This document shows positions 53,613 through 63,369 of a stretch of DNA of 64,000 nucleotides, piece after piece. Under the pieces are notes generated by a model. It was not told where the DNA came from. It made no database searches and saw only the letters and a program-made list of their open reading frames with translations. Source of the stretch: Arenibacter echinorum (GTDB lineage Bacteria > Bacteroidota > Bacteroidia > Flavobacteriales > Flavobacteriaceae); NCBI RefSeq assembly GCF_003259375.1, contig NZ_QLLN01000005.1, forward strand, positions 490,362-554,361. Reading direction: 5' to 3'. Position 1 is the stretch's first letter; each line of letters starts with the position of its first letter. The translations under genes were made by a program, and so were the position numbers.

Positions 53613-55466
53613 TTATAATTTCTCAATATAGACATAATAGGCCGGATGCACCCTATTATCCTTATCTATTAATTGAGCTTCCATATCATACTTCCCTGCC
53701 GAAACTTTAGCAGTAAAGGATACTTCCTTCTGCCCCTTTTCCACATTAGCCGTTTCATCTATGTCCGCAACATACAAATAAGCCTTTTCGAAATCAGATT
53801 TTACGCTGGCCGGCATAGTCCTATCCAGCTCCACGATTTTCTCCTGTGCCGGGAAAGTTGCGTTAATTTCCAATCCACTCTCCCTAGGAAATCGGCATAG
53901 GCTAATTTTATATTCCCCATCTTCCACGAATTGAATTTTCCATCTTCCAGTAGCTTGGACCGCGCTTGCAGCTCCATATTGATGCCACATTCCATTAAAT
54001 TTTCCCGTGAGCATATCATGTGAGGAAATACGGCTTGGATTTTCTTGGGGCGATCCTACTTTTATATAGGCATATCTTTCGTCAACGCCCTCATCCATGA
54101 ACGACTGCCACCATCTTTCGTAACCTTCGGCCAGTTTTTCCACCACCTCGGGATGTTGATCTATTACATTTTTGGTTTGACTACGATCTGTGTTCATGTC
54201 ATATAGTTCAGTCCCATTCACAAACCTCCAATTGTCATCCATAACAGAGTATTTTCTGTACTTTACCAAGTTTTGGAGTCTTTGGGTATCAATATATAGT
54301 GTTCTTTTGGGCCAATTTTCGTCCGTGTCATATAGCAATGGCTTTAGACTTATGCCATCCAAGGGTTTCACCGGATTAAAATCCAGTCCCAATACGTCAA
54401 CAAAAGTAGGCAACAAATCATAGGCCGCAACCAGTTTGTCTATGTCCTTACCACCAGTAAGTTGTCCATCAGGCCAGCGAATAAAGAGAGGCACCCTATG
54501 TCCACCTTCATATTCACTTCCTTTTGAGCCCCTTAAGCCTGCATCGAAAACCTTGTTCCCTCCCGCGGTACCATTATCTGTCATAAAGATCAAGACGGTA
54601 TTGTCCGCTATCTTCAACTCTTCCAATTTCTTTTGCAACAACTTAAAATTGTCATCGATATTGGTTATCATCCCATAAAATCGTTGATACTTTTCCTCAA
54701 GGTTCTCAATATCCTTGTACATGTCCAAATATTTCTTTGGCAGGTTCAACGGGCCATGGGGAGCATTGGTAGCGATATAACAGAAAAATGGGTCGTTCTT
54801 ATTTTCTTCTATAAAGTCCATGGCTTCGGAGAAGAAAACATCGGTACAGTAACCCTTGTATTTTTGAGTTTCCCCATTGTGCCAATAAGTGTCATCAAAA
54901 TAATCGTTCCCCCAATAGTCGGGGCCTTGTGTGATTCCTCCGCCACCATGCCTAACAACCTCATGAAAACCCCTGTCTTCAGGACGGTATGGATAATTAT
55001 CCCCTAAATGCCATTTTCCAAACATTCCATTGGTATATCCATTTTGGGCCAAAACTTGCGGTAAAATTACTTCATCCTCAAAAAGTAGGGAACGTCCTGT
55101 TATCGTATGGAATACGTTGATCCTATTGGTATGTCTGCCGGTCATTATGGCTCCACGGGTGGGAGCGCAGGTGGTTGACACATGAAAATTGGTAAATCGC
55201 ACCGACTCTTTATAAAATTCATCGATGTTGGGCGTCTTAATGTATGGGTTTCCATAGCAGCCCAAATCGCCCATACCTTGGTCATCTGTAATTACAATAA
55301 TGACGTTGGGTTTTTTCTTTACCGTGCTTTGGGCATTTGAAATTATTGGAAGGACAAATATGGCTAAAACAAAAACCTTAAAATATCCTGCCAAATAACC
55401 GAATGGACGTAAGTTGTCTATGATCATAATCAAACCTATTTTATTTTTGAACAATTTAGTTATCAA
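53613..55466 (-). CDS. Sulfatase with C-terminal extra domain, CAPTR motif
   Basis: 617 residues, the longest sulfatase here. A hydrophobic segment (about 29-46) ends in Ser-Asn-Ala-Gln, so it is probably secreted; the true start may be the internal Met at residue 14. Active site C100 in C-A-P-T-R; ligands in VITDDQGMGD (D61-D62), GMFGKWHLGD and IFMTDNGTAGG. A beta-rich region of about 120 residues follows the catalytic domain (about 495-617: TGRWKIQFVEDGEYKISLCRFP...), of a kind seen in arylsulfatase-like proteins acting on glycans. 172 bp downstream of the SusD2 gene. Confidence 0.92.
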   Translation of the reverse strand: MITKLFKNKIGLIMIIDNLRPFGYLAGYFKVFVLAIFVLPIISNAQSTVKKKPNVIIVITDDQGMGDLGCYGNPYIKTPNIDEFYKESVRFTNFHVSTTCAPTRGAIMTGRHTNRINVFHTITGRSLLFEDEVILPQVLAQNGYTNGMFGKWHLGDNYPYRPEDRGFHEVVRHGGGGITQGPDYWGNDYFDDTYWHNGETQKYKGYCTDVFFSEAMDFIEENKNDPFFCYIATNAPHGPLNLPKKYLDMYKDIENLEEKYQRFYGMITNIDDNFKLLQKKLEELKIADNTVLIFMTDNGTAGGNKVFDAGLRGSKGSEYEGGHRVPLFIRWPDGQLTGGKDIDKLVAAYDLLPTFVDVLGLDFNPVKPLDGISLKPLLYDTDENWPKRTLYIDTQRLQNLVKYRKYSVMDDNWRFVNGTELYDMNTDRSQTKNVIDQHPEVVEKLAEGYERWWQSFMDEGVDERYAYIKVGSPQENPSRISSHDMLTGKFNGMWHQYGAASAVQATGRWKIQFVEDGEYKISLCRFPRESGLEINATFPAQEKIVELDRTMPASVKSDFEKAYLYVADIDETANVEKGQKEVSFTAKVSAGKYDMEAQLIDKDNRVHPAYYVYIEKL

Positions 55467-55637
55467 TTCTTTTATTTTCTATAAAAATATTATCCAATCA
55501 TAAAACTATTTCTTATTTAGAAGAATAGCCATTATGAATCTTGGAAAAACCACATTGATTGCAACCTACTCTAATAAAAGTTCCAGAGTCGACATATTTG
55601 GGTTATACAACCATAACAATATTAAATTGTCCTTAAA

Positions 55638-57143
55638 TTAATATCCTGGGTTCTGCACAAGATTTTCATTGTTTCGCAATTCATCTGTTGGAATTGGGAA
55701 CAATAATTCTCTAGCCGTAAGTGTGGGTCCATAAGCAAATTTATGACCAACAAAGTCCTCAAAGTTTCCTGTGGTCACGTTCAAAGCCTTTCTTAGACGG
55801 ACCATATCGAACCAGGTTACATTTTCGTAGCTCAATTCGTGCCATTTCTCTTTCCAAACTGCTTCCCTGAATTGCTCTTTGCTTAATCCAGTATATTCAT
55901 CAAGTTCGGCTCTCCTCCTAATTTTGTTCAAGGCCTCTTCAGTATCAATGGTAGGTCCGGAAATCTCGTTCTGGGCCTCGGCATAGATCAAAAGTACTTC
56001 CGCATAGCGAATTAAATCCCAATTAAGGTCACTACTAGCGGTTTCCAAATTGGCTACAATATCAAAATGTTTATATAAAAAGTAGCCTCCCAAAACGATG
56101 GTTTCATTCCTATCGAATTTTGAAGTATAGGTGGTGTAGTAAAATTCCTTTTCTTCAACCCTTTTATCACCAGCTTCATAGGACTGTATAAAATTCTGAT
56201 TTGCATAAATAGCGCCAGTCTGCTCAGAATACGCTGAAATGTTCATATTATAAGGTATTATTAATGGTTGCCAATTTGAAGGGTCTACAAAAGCTTCATA
56301 TTGCACCATAAAAATATTCTCACCTATATTATTACCGGCCGGATCGTGAAGATCTGCATATGATGTAAATAGGCTGTACTGATCCGAATCGATTACTTCT
56401 TTAGCTTTGTCCGCAGCCTTTTTATAATACTCATTCCCTTTTTGCAAAGGATAGCCGGCCATGGTAAGGTAAACACTTGACAATAAAGATTTAACAGCGC
56501 CCAAAGTAACTTTCCCCGTAGTATCATTAAAAGGCAATCCAGAAGCCTCTGCCAAGGTAAGATCTTCTTCAATTGAAGCATAGATATTCTCAACAGATTC
56601 TGGAGAAGCATATAGATTTTCCGAACCTAGATCAATAGGATCTGTAATCAAAGGCACTGAACCAAAAATTCTAACCAGGTTATAGTAATAATAGGCCCTT
56701 AAAAACCTGGCCTCGCCCATAAGTCTATTTTTCTTTGCTTCGTCCATAGCAATTTCCGGAATGTTTGCAATGGCCAAATTAGCATTGGCAATTCCTTTAT
56801 AACTACTATCCCAATACGCTTTACCATATGCATTATCCGAGGTATTGGTCAAATTTCTAATAATATTGCTATTATCGGCCTGTCCCAAATCACTATCAGC
56901 AAGTCCTGTTGCGAATTCCAACATTAGCCATGGACTGCCCCCATAACTACCTCCTCTTACCGTTCTTAAACTGGAGTATATGGAAATAACGGATGATTCG
57001 GCATGCTCAGCAGTCTCAAAATAACTTTCAGCCGTAATATTGGTTGGATCTGATTCCTCAAGAAAATCGGAACATCCTGTAGTAAGGAATAGTGAAAAGG
57101 CTATTGTAAATAACCCAAATCGCGTTTTTATAGTATTTTTCAT
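55638..57143 (-). CDS. SusD-like glycan-binding lipoprotein (pair 2)
   Basis: 501 residues, lipobox TTGC24. RagB/SusD landmarks: ESDPTNITAESYFETAEHAESSVISIYSSLR, GEARFLRAYYYYNLVRIFGSVPLITD, WDLIRYAEVLLIYAEAQNE, WHELSYENVTWFDMVRLRKA and the C-terminal FPIPTDELRNNENLVQNPGY. Works as the lid of SusC2, 17 bp downstream. Next to the sulfatase gene at 53613; substrate unknown. Confidence 0.95.
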   Translation of the reverse strand: MKNTIKTRFGLFTIAFSLFLTTGCSDFLEESDPTNITAESYFETAEHAESSVISIYSSLRTVRGGSYGGSPWLMLEFATGLADSDLGQADNSNIIRNLTNTSDNAYGKAYWDSSYKGIANANLAIANIPEIAMDEAKKNRLMGEARFLRAYYYYNLVRIFGSVPLITDPIDLGSENLYASPESVENIYASIEEDLTLAEASGLPFNDTTGKVTLGAVKSLLSSVYLTMAGYPLQKGNEYYKKAADKAKEVIDSDQYSLFTSYADLHDPAGNNIGENIFMVQYEAFVDPSNWQPLIIPYNMNISAYSEQTGAIYANQNFIQSYEAGDKRVEEKEFYYTTYTSKFDRNETIVLGGYFLYKHFDIVANLETASSDLNWDLIRYAEVLLIYAEAQNEISGPTIDTEEALNKIRRRAELDEYTGLSKEQFREAVWKEKWHELSYENVTWFDMVRLRKALNVTTGNFEDFVGHKFAYGPTLTARELLFPIPTDELRNNENLVQNPGY

Positions 57144-57159
57144 TTTTGTCTTTTTTTAA

Positions 57160-60100
57160 TTAGAATGTTGCATTCAACCCGATCATAAATACCCTGGGTT
57201 TGGGATATTGATCAAAATTAACCTCTCCTTGTCCAAAAGTATTGTCACTGGTTTGCACCTCAGGGTCATAACCTTGATATTTTGTGCTAACAAAGAAGTT
57301 TTGTGCAGAAGTATATATCTTAAGCCTATTGAGTTTTATTTTTTCAGTCATTTCGGAAGGAAAATTGTAGCCCAACAGAAGGTTTCTGCCCCTAATAAAA
57401 GACCCATCCTGGATCATATGGGAAGTGTCCAAGTTATCATAACCTGCGGATACAGGTCTCCACTGGGCAATTGGTGTGTCCTGATTATCCGGAGTCCAAC
57501 CGTTCAAAACAGTGGATAAGCTATTTGCGATACCCTGGCGATTTTCTTGTGGACGCGTAGTAATATACATGATATCATTACCATACTGGAATTGAAGATC
57601 TACCAACAATTCAAAATTCTTATAACGGAAGGTGTTTATAAAACTACCGTATCCATCCGGTATACCTTTCCCTATAATTGTTCTGTCCGCCTGGTTGATA
57701 ACCCCGTCATTATTTCTGTCCTCTATTTTTACATCCCCTGGCAACCTGAAATATTTTGCAGCTTCAGCCTCTTCGTCGGTTCCCCAAGTTCCCAAATTAA
57801 CCAATCCAAAGAATGAACCTACAGGTTCTCCTTCCCTAATAATAGTACGACTGGAAAATATATCACTACCCCCGGAAAGGGCCACCACTTTATTCTTGTT
57901 CATGGCGATATTGAAATCGGTTTCCCATGAGAAATCCGTATTCATTATATTCTTTGTATTCAAGGAAAATTCGAATCCTTTATTTTCCATACTACCTATA
58001 TTCCTAAATACCGAAGCATAACCACTACTTGTTGGTACCGGAGAATTCAAAAGCATATCCGTGGTCAACTTTCTATAAACATCGGCCTCCATGGAAACCC
58101 TTCCATTAAAAAGACCCAACTCTATACCGGCATCTACCTGATCTGTTTTTTCCCATTGCAGGTTAGGATTGGCCAACCTATCTATACCAATACCATTTAC
58201 AATAGAATTATTAACTACGTAGGCGTAGTTTCCAAGACCTGAAAGTGCACCATATGCAGGAATTTCGGAGTTACCGGTAACACCATAACTTGTACGCAGT
58301 TTAAGATTGGAAATTAAAGAGGATTCCCTTAGGAAATTTTCTTCGGACACTTTCCATGCCAATGCTGCTGACGGAAAGAACGCATATTTATTGGTAGCCC
58401 CAAACTTTGAGGATCCATCTACACGCCCTGTAACTGTTAGTAAATATTTATTCAGCAAGCCGTAATTGATTCTTCCAAAATAAGAATTAAGCCCATATGC
58501 ATAAGCACTTGAACTTGGCGTACGTACAACAGACCCCGCTCCCAAATTATCATAGCTGAAAAAATCATCTGAAAAATTTTGAGAACCAGCACTGAAACTA
58601 GAACTGTTGACATGTTGCCATGAAATACCCAATAAACCAGTTAGTGAATGCATTTCGGCAATCTCCTTCTGATATGTCAAATAATTTTCAAATTGCCATG
58701 ACAAATACTCGTTTAATGATCTAGTAGCATATCCATTCGTGTTGGTCCCGATAAAACTAAGTTCCCTACCAGCATATTCATTAATTTTTTGGTCGATACT
58801 ATTAATACCCAAAGACGTCCTAAAGTCCAAGCCTTTGGCCAAAGTAATATTGGCAAATATATTCCCCAGCACAGTATTGGTCTTTAGGTATCTCTTATAT
58901 TCTTCCGCAACCCTTACCGGATTGGGACCACCTTCCATACCTGGATAATCCGCGTTGCTGGCCCAGGTACCATCAGGGTACTTAACTGGAATTATAGGAA
59001 TATTTTCTATCATATTCCTTCCTACCCATGAAGCATGTATAACCCTTTCATTTTGATTATTATAGCTTAAACTACCACCTACCTTTAACCAATCTTTAAT
59101 GTTGGAGTCAAAAACAAATCGCCCGGAATATCGTTTTAACCAAGAATCCTTCATGATACCCTCTTCGTTCATGTATCCTAAAAAGGCTCCATAACTTCCA
59201 TTCTCATTTCCTCCTGTGAAAGATAATTGATGATTTTGGGTAAATGCCGGTCTGGTAACTTCATCCTGCCAGTCTGTATCGTATATTGGATCTCCATTGG
59301 CATCGAACAATCTTGGATCGTTCCTTTTTAAGGCAGGATCGGTATATTTACCATTTGCAAAACCAACCGCATCATATTTTTCCGCATTCTGGTAAGCAAC
59401 CTCTTCGATCATTAAAAATTCCTCGGAATTAAGGACCCCCACTTTCTTGGCGAGTGTACCCAAACTGTAGTAACTATCATAACTGATTCTACCACCTGCA
59501 TTGCTTCCTCTTTTCGTAGTAACCAAAACAACCCCATTGGCCCCCCTGGAACCATAAATAGCTGTGGCCGAGGCATCTTTTAACACTTCGACAGAAGCAA
59601 TATCATTTGGATTAATATAATCGATTGGAGTGCTGTTGTCCGCAAGGCCTGTTGAAACCAATATAACCCCATCTACAACGTACAAAGGATCATTGGCAAG
59701 ACTTACAGAGGAATTTCCTCGGATTCTTATATTGGATTTACCTCCTGGTCTACCAGAATTGATAGAAACGCTAACCCCTGGCATTTTACCTGATAAGGAT
59801 TGCGTAAGGTTTGCTGCGGGTCTCTCCTGAAGCTCTTCAGAGGAGACAGAACCCACAGCTCCTGTTAAATCACTTTTCTTTTGGGTACCATACCCTATCA
59901 GAACTACTTCATCCAATCCTGCGGCACTTTCTTCCAACTTCACAGAAATAGCGGTTTGCCCATTTAGAGCAATTTCTTTGGTGGCATACCCTATATAAGA
60001 TACCACAAGGGTTGCATTTTCATTGGCTACCTCAATAGTGAAATTGCCATCAAAATCGGCAGTAACCCCATTGGAGGTCCCTTTTTCAACGATATTGGCT

Positions 60101-60312
60101 CCTGGCAGGGGAACACCATCAGCATCCGTAATGGACCCATTTATCTGAGTTTGAAGCTCAACGCCAATTAACTTGGAATTGATAGGTGTTAATACCCTAT
60201 TTATATCCGTTTTAGCATTGGCAAGAAACATGACCATGGAACATACAAAGGTGGTCCATAGTACCTTTTGCGCGGGTTTAAAACCCCGCACTGGTTCATT
60301 TTTTCGTTTCAT
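57160..60312 (-). CDS. SusC-like TonB-dependent receptor without STN domain (pair 2)
   Basis: 1,050 residues: signal segment (about 18-33), carboxypeptidase-regulatory-like domain (about 56-130), TonB-box-like DEVVLIGYGTQ, plug (DLTGAVGSVSSEEL...YGSRGANGVVLVTTK) and barrel ending VFMIGLNATF. Lacking the STN domain, it cannot signal to FecR in the usual way, in contrast to SusC1. The first 80 residues of the regulatory-like domain are almost identical to SusC1. Direct repeats 21 bp apart upstream (60485-60514) suggest control by an AraC/two-component activator. Confidence 0.95.
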   Translation of the reverse strand: MKRKNEPVRGFKPAQKVLWTTFVCSMVMFLANAKTDINRVLTPINSKLIGVELQTQINGSITDADGVPLPGANIVEKGTSNGVTADFDGNFTIEVANENATLVVSYIGYATKEIALNGQTAISVKLEESAAGLDEVVLIGYGTQKKSDLTGAVGSVSSEELQERPAANLTQSLSGKMPGVSVSINSGRPGGKSNIRIRGNSSVSLANDPLYVVDGVILVSTGLADNSTPIDYINPNDIASVEVLKDASATAIYGSRGANGVVLVTTKRGSNAGGRISYDSYYSLGTLAKKVGVLNSEEFLMIEEVAYQNAEKYDAVGFANGKYTDPALKRNDPRLFDANGDPIYDTDWQDEVTRPAFTQNHQLSFTGGNENGSYGAFLGYMNEEGIMKDSWLKRYSGRFVFDSNIKDWLKVGGSLSYNNQNERVIHASWVGRNMIENIPIIPVKYPDGTWASNADYPGMEGGPNPVRVAEEYKRYLKTNTVLGNIFANITLAKGLDFRTSLGINSIDQKINEYAGRELSFIGTNTNGYATRSLNEYLSWQFENYLTYQKEIAEMHSLTGLLGISWQHVNSSSFSAGSQNFSDDFFSYDNLGAGSVVRTPSSSAYAYGLNSYFGRINYGLLNKYLLTVTGRVDGSSKFGATNKYAFFPSAALAWKVSEENFLRESSLISNLKLRTSYGVTGNSEIPAYGALSGLGNYAYVVNNSIVNGIGIDRLANPNLQWEKTDQVDAGIELGLFNGRVSMEADVYRKLTTDMLLNSPVPTSSGYASVFRNIGSMENKGFEFSLNTKNIMNTDFSWETDFNIAMNKNKVVALSGGSDIFSSRTIIREGEPVGSFFGLVNLGTWGTDEEAEAAKYFRLPGDVKIEDRNNDGVINQADRTIIGKGIPDGYGSFINTFRYKNFELLVDLQFQYGNDIMYITTRPQENRQGIANSLSTVLNGWTPDNQDTPIAQWRPVSAGYDNLDTSHMIQDGSFIRGRNLLLGYNFPSEMTEKIKLNRLKIYTSAQNFFVSTKYQGYDPEVQTSDNTFGQGEVNFDQYPKPRVFMIGLNATF

Positions 60313-61090
60313 TTTAAAGTTTTTAAGTTATTCAAGAAATCTTGTTGGTTCTTAACCTTTCCGTAACCATTAGTTGCTATTTTAAAAATCCATGGAGACT
60401 ATATTTGCTCCATTAGTTTTAAATATTCCAACCCGGTTATCGTTTGAGTGTCCCCAAATATAGGCTAGCAGGACACTGGGCATCTTGCTCATATCGCCCA
60501 ATCATTTGCTCATAACTTGCTTTATAGTATGATAAAATTTAAATCTTTGCTTTTAAACATGTTATAAGTTGGCTCCCTCCCATGTATCCTTAGATAAAGT
60601 CAAAAAAAAATCATGAAAAATCTGTGGACACATTATATACTCTGAAAATTTGTAAGGAGAAACCCGGCTTTTACTATAAATTGAAGGGAGTGAAGAAAAT
60701 GCTGAAAAGTTAAGTGAAAAACTGTAATTGGCCTTTTATTTAAAAAAACTCTTCTTAACAATACGAACATTCCTCAATTTAAAAAACAAAAAACCGTTGA
60801 TTTTTCCAATAAAATAGAATAATTACAGGAAACACTTCACAAGATTCAACATACGGAAAATAAATTTCCAATCAGGCAAGAGTCATGAGTATATAGCAGA
60901 ATTTCCGGGAGTCTCTGTCATTTCACCCCAAGGAAAAGGCAAATTGCTTAGGCCCTTCCTAAGTTGGGGGCAACAGAAAATTTAATACAACTTTTACTCC
61001 AACAAAAATATTTTAGAGCCTTAGCGTATTAAAACTTAGGATAAAGTTTAAAAGTGGTTGAGTCCTGTTTTGTTTGTCCAAAACTTATTA
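60313..61090. other. Intergenic region upstream of susC2
   Basis: 778 AT-rich bases without a gene. It holds the TTGCTCATA direct repeats (60485-60514), CTTAGG/CCTAAG hairpin (60947-60963), and probably the promoter of susC2; the rest is low-complexity. No gene seen on either strand. Confidence 0.5.
60485..60514 (-). promoter_or_regulatory. Direct repeat TTGCTCATA upstream of susC2
   Basis: Identical 9-mers at 60485-60493 and 60506-60514, 21 bp apart; a partial third copy (TTGCTTTATA) starts near 60517. They lie 173-202 bp upstream of the susC2 start. Typical spacing for tandem activator sites. Confidence 0.45.
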
Positions 61091-62710
61091 TTAATCCTGG
61101 GTTACCTTGCTACCCCACCAGTCTTCATTGGGTACAAAATCTTTAGATAAGAATTTTAACCGCTCAGCTTCCAAAGCAGGCCAGCTTTCATTTACAATTC
61201 GATTATGTCGCTTTTGAGACATTTCAGCATTGTATTCAGGATCCTTTGACGGCATATTGGCTCCTACTTCCTTAAGCCATTCATGAAGTTTTTTGCTTAA
61301 CTTTTTAGCGATTTCCGGATATTGGGTTATCACATTGGACTGCTCTCCCGCATCGGTAGCCAAGTCATATAGTTCTTCGCTCCCATCTTCCCAATAATGG
61401 ATAAGTTTCCAGTTTTCTTCACGTATAATTGATGATGGATTTCCACCTTGATTGCCATAATGGGGATAATGCCAAAACAAAGGTCTAACAACATCCATTT
61501 TCTTGCCTTCCAAGATCGGTTTAAGACTAATACCATCTATATGTTGTTCCGTTAAGGCATCAATATTGGCCAAATCCAGGATTGTGGGATAAAAATCAGT
61601 ACCTACAACAGGAAAATCACTTTCCGATCCTCCATTTTTAAGCCAGGGTACCTTAATAAAATAAGGTTCCCGAATACCACCTTCCCACTGATATCCTTTG
61701 CCTCCCCTAAGAGGGCGATTACTGGTGGAAAAAGAATCCCCTGAGGCCACTCCACCGTTATCGGATGTAAAGATTACAATTGTATTTTCCTCAAGTCCGG
61801 AATCTTTTAATGCCTGGAGCACCACTCCTACAGCATCATCCATACTCTCTACAAGTCCGGCATAAATAGGATTATCCTGTTCCTGCCTAATAGGCAGGAC
61901 CCGCTCCATTTTATAGCCCTTTTCGGCTACGCCCAATACTTCCGCCTTGTCCCTGTATTTGCCCCATTTTTCTTGGGTGGTCTGAATAGGCCCATGTACC
62001 GCATAAAATGAAAGAAAAGCGAAAAAAGTGGAATCCTTATGCTGTTTAATAAAATCCGCGGTTTCGTTGCCCAAGCGCATGGTAAGGTTCTCCCCGGCAA
62101 CTTTATTAGGCAAAGTTGGATTGTCCCAAGGTGAAAAGTAACCTCCCATAGGACTTCCCTTCTCCCATCCACCTTTATTGATATCAAATCCATGATCCTC
62201 GGGATAGGATCCTTCAGACCCCAAATGCCATTTTCCTGCAAAGAAGGTTTTATACCCCTCTTTCTTCATGGTCTCTGCGATGGTCACATCCTTCGCCGGT
62301 AGGCTATGTACATAGTCGGCGGGAAGCAATTTATCATGACGATTATGGGATCGCCATGCGGCACCGGATGCAGCCCCTATCCAATCTGTGATTCCGTGCC
62401 TAGCCGTAAATTTACCGGTCATAATACTGGCCCTGGATGGACTACAAACACGGCTGGCGGCATATCCTTGGGTAAACACCATACCTTCTTTTGCCAATTT
62501 ATCAATGTTTGGTGTTTCATAATATTTACTGCCGGTTATACCCAGATCTACCAATCCCAAATCATCGACTAGGATAAAAACCACATTAGGTCTTTGAATT
62601 AAGTTTTTGGATTGTTGTTGGCAGCCAACCATTAATAACCCCAATACAAGGCAACTAATAATGGATAAAGGTTTGGACAAGCGCATTCCTATTATAATCT
62701 TATTCTCCAT
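61091..62710 (-). CDS. Sulfatase lipoprotein, CSPSR motif
   Basis: 539 residues, lipobox MVGC30 (a start at Met9 would also place the lipobox correctly). Active-site C89 in C-S-P-S-R; ligands in FILVDDLGLVDLG (D49-D50), FFAGKWHLGSEG and FTSDNGGVASGD. The C-terminal tail (LYDLATDAGEQSNV) is standard for arylsulfatases. The start overlaps the stop of the DUF1080 gene by one base (TAATG), so the two are translated together. Sugar or glycan sulfate substrate unspecified. Confidence 0.92.
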   Translation of the reverse strand: MENKIIIGMRLSKPLSIISCLVLGLLMVGCQQQSKNLIQRPNVVFILVDDLGLVDLGITGSKYYETPNIDKLAKEGMVFTQGYAASRVCSPSRASIMTGKFTARHGITDWIGAASGAAWRSHNRHDKLLPADYVHSLPAKDVTIAETMKKEGYKTFFAGKWHLGSEGSYPEDHGFDINKGGWEKGSPMGGYFSPWDNPTLPNKVAGENLTMRLGNETADFIKQHKDSTFFAFLSFYAVHGPIQTTQEKWGKYRDKAEVLGVAEKGYKMERVLPIRQEQDNPIYAGLVESMDDAVGVVLQALKDSGLEENTIVIFTSDNGGVASGDSFSTSNRPLRGGKGYQWEGGIREPYFIKVPWLKNGGSESDFPVVGTDFYPTILDLANIDALTEQHIDGISLKPILEGKKMDVVRPLFWHYPHYGNQGGNPSSIIREENWKLIHYWEDGSEELYDLATDAGEQSNVITQYPEIAKKLSKKLHEWLKEVGANMPSKDPEYNAEMSQKRHNRIVNESWPALEAERLKFLSKDFVPNEDWWGSKVTQD

Positions 62711-63369
62711 TAAGGCAAAGGTTTCACCATAATATCCTTGTAATAAATAATACTTTTCGGATCATGACCTTGCAGTGCAAAAGTTCCTCCCTTTAGCACC
62801 CTATGCTGGCGTTCCCCTTCGTCTCGTTTAGGATTTTCAGGTTCGGTATAATCTACCACCACAATATCATTTATTTTAATAATTATCCTTTTGCCTTCTA
62901 CTTTGATATATTCGGTATACCATTCATCATCGCCAACATAGGTTTCAATAACATTTACTATATCATATAGGCTACCGGTACGTTTCCAATCCCCTTGGGA
63001 ATTGTTTACCTGAACTTCATACCCATATACTGGCCAACTGGCCTCTTGATAGCGCGTATGGATATAAATACCGGAATTGGAGCCAGGCTTGGTCATCACT
63101 GAGGCCTTGAATTCAAAATTGTGAAAATCATGGTTTTCCACATCACCAACGTAAAATAAATGTGCTTTGGGTCCCTCAACTTTAATAGCCCCGTCCTCTA
63201 TAGAAAATGTTTGGGCGTTTTCGCCTACTTTCCATCCGTCCAAATTTTTGCCATTGAACAAGGAAATCCAACCATCTTTATTTTTATCACCCCCTGTTTG
63301 ACCAGTAATTGTATTCAAAATTCCTAGACAGAATACTAGGCTCATAAGATATGCGAAACTATTTTTCAT
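62710..63369 (-). CDS. Secreted DUF1080 (3-keto-disaccharide hydrolase-like) protein
   Basis: 219 residues: signal peptide (about 1-23) and one jelly-roll domain with WISLFNGKNLDGW, GAIKVEGPKAHLFYVG, EFKASVMTKPGSNSGIYIHTRYQ, and the terminal FALQGHDPKSIIYYKDIMVKPL. DUF1080 proteins have been linked to 3-keto-glycoside hydrolysis, so the protein may cleave an oxidised sugar or bind one. Co-translated with the sulfatase downstream; this is the only possible glycosidase-like gene in the locus. Confidence 0.8.
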   Translation of the reverse strand: MKNSFAYLMSLVFCLGILNTITGQTGGDKNKDGWISLFNGKNLDGWKVGENAQTFSIEDGAIKVEGPKAHLFYVGDVENHDFHNFEFKASVMTKPGSNSGIYIHTRYQEASWPVYGYEVQVNNSQGDWKRTGSLYDIVNVIETYVGDDEWYTEYIKVEGKRIIIKINDIVVVDYTEPENPKRDEGERQHRVLKGGTFALQGHDPKSIIYYKDIMVKPLP

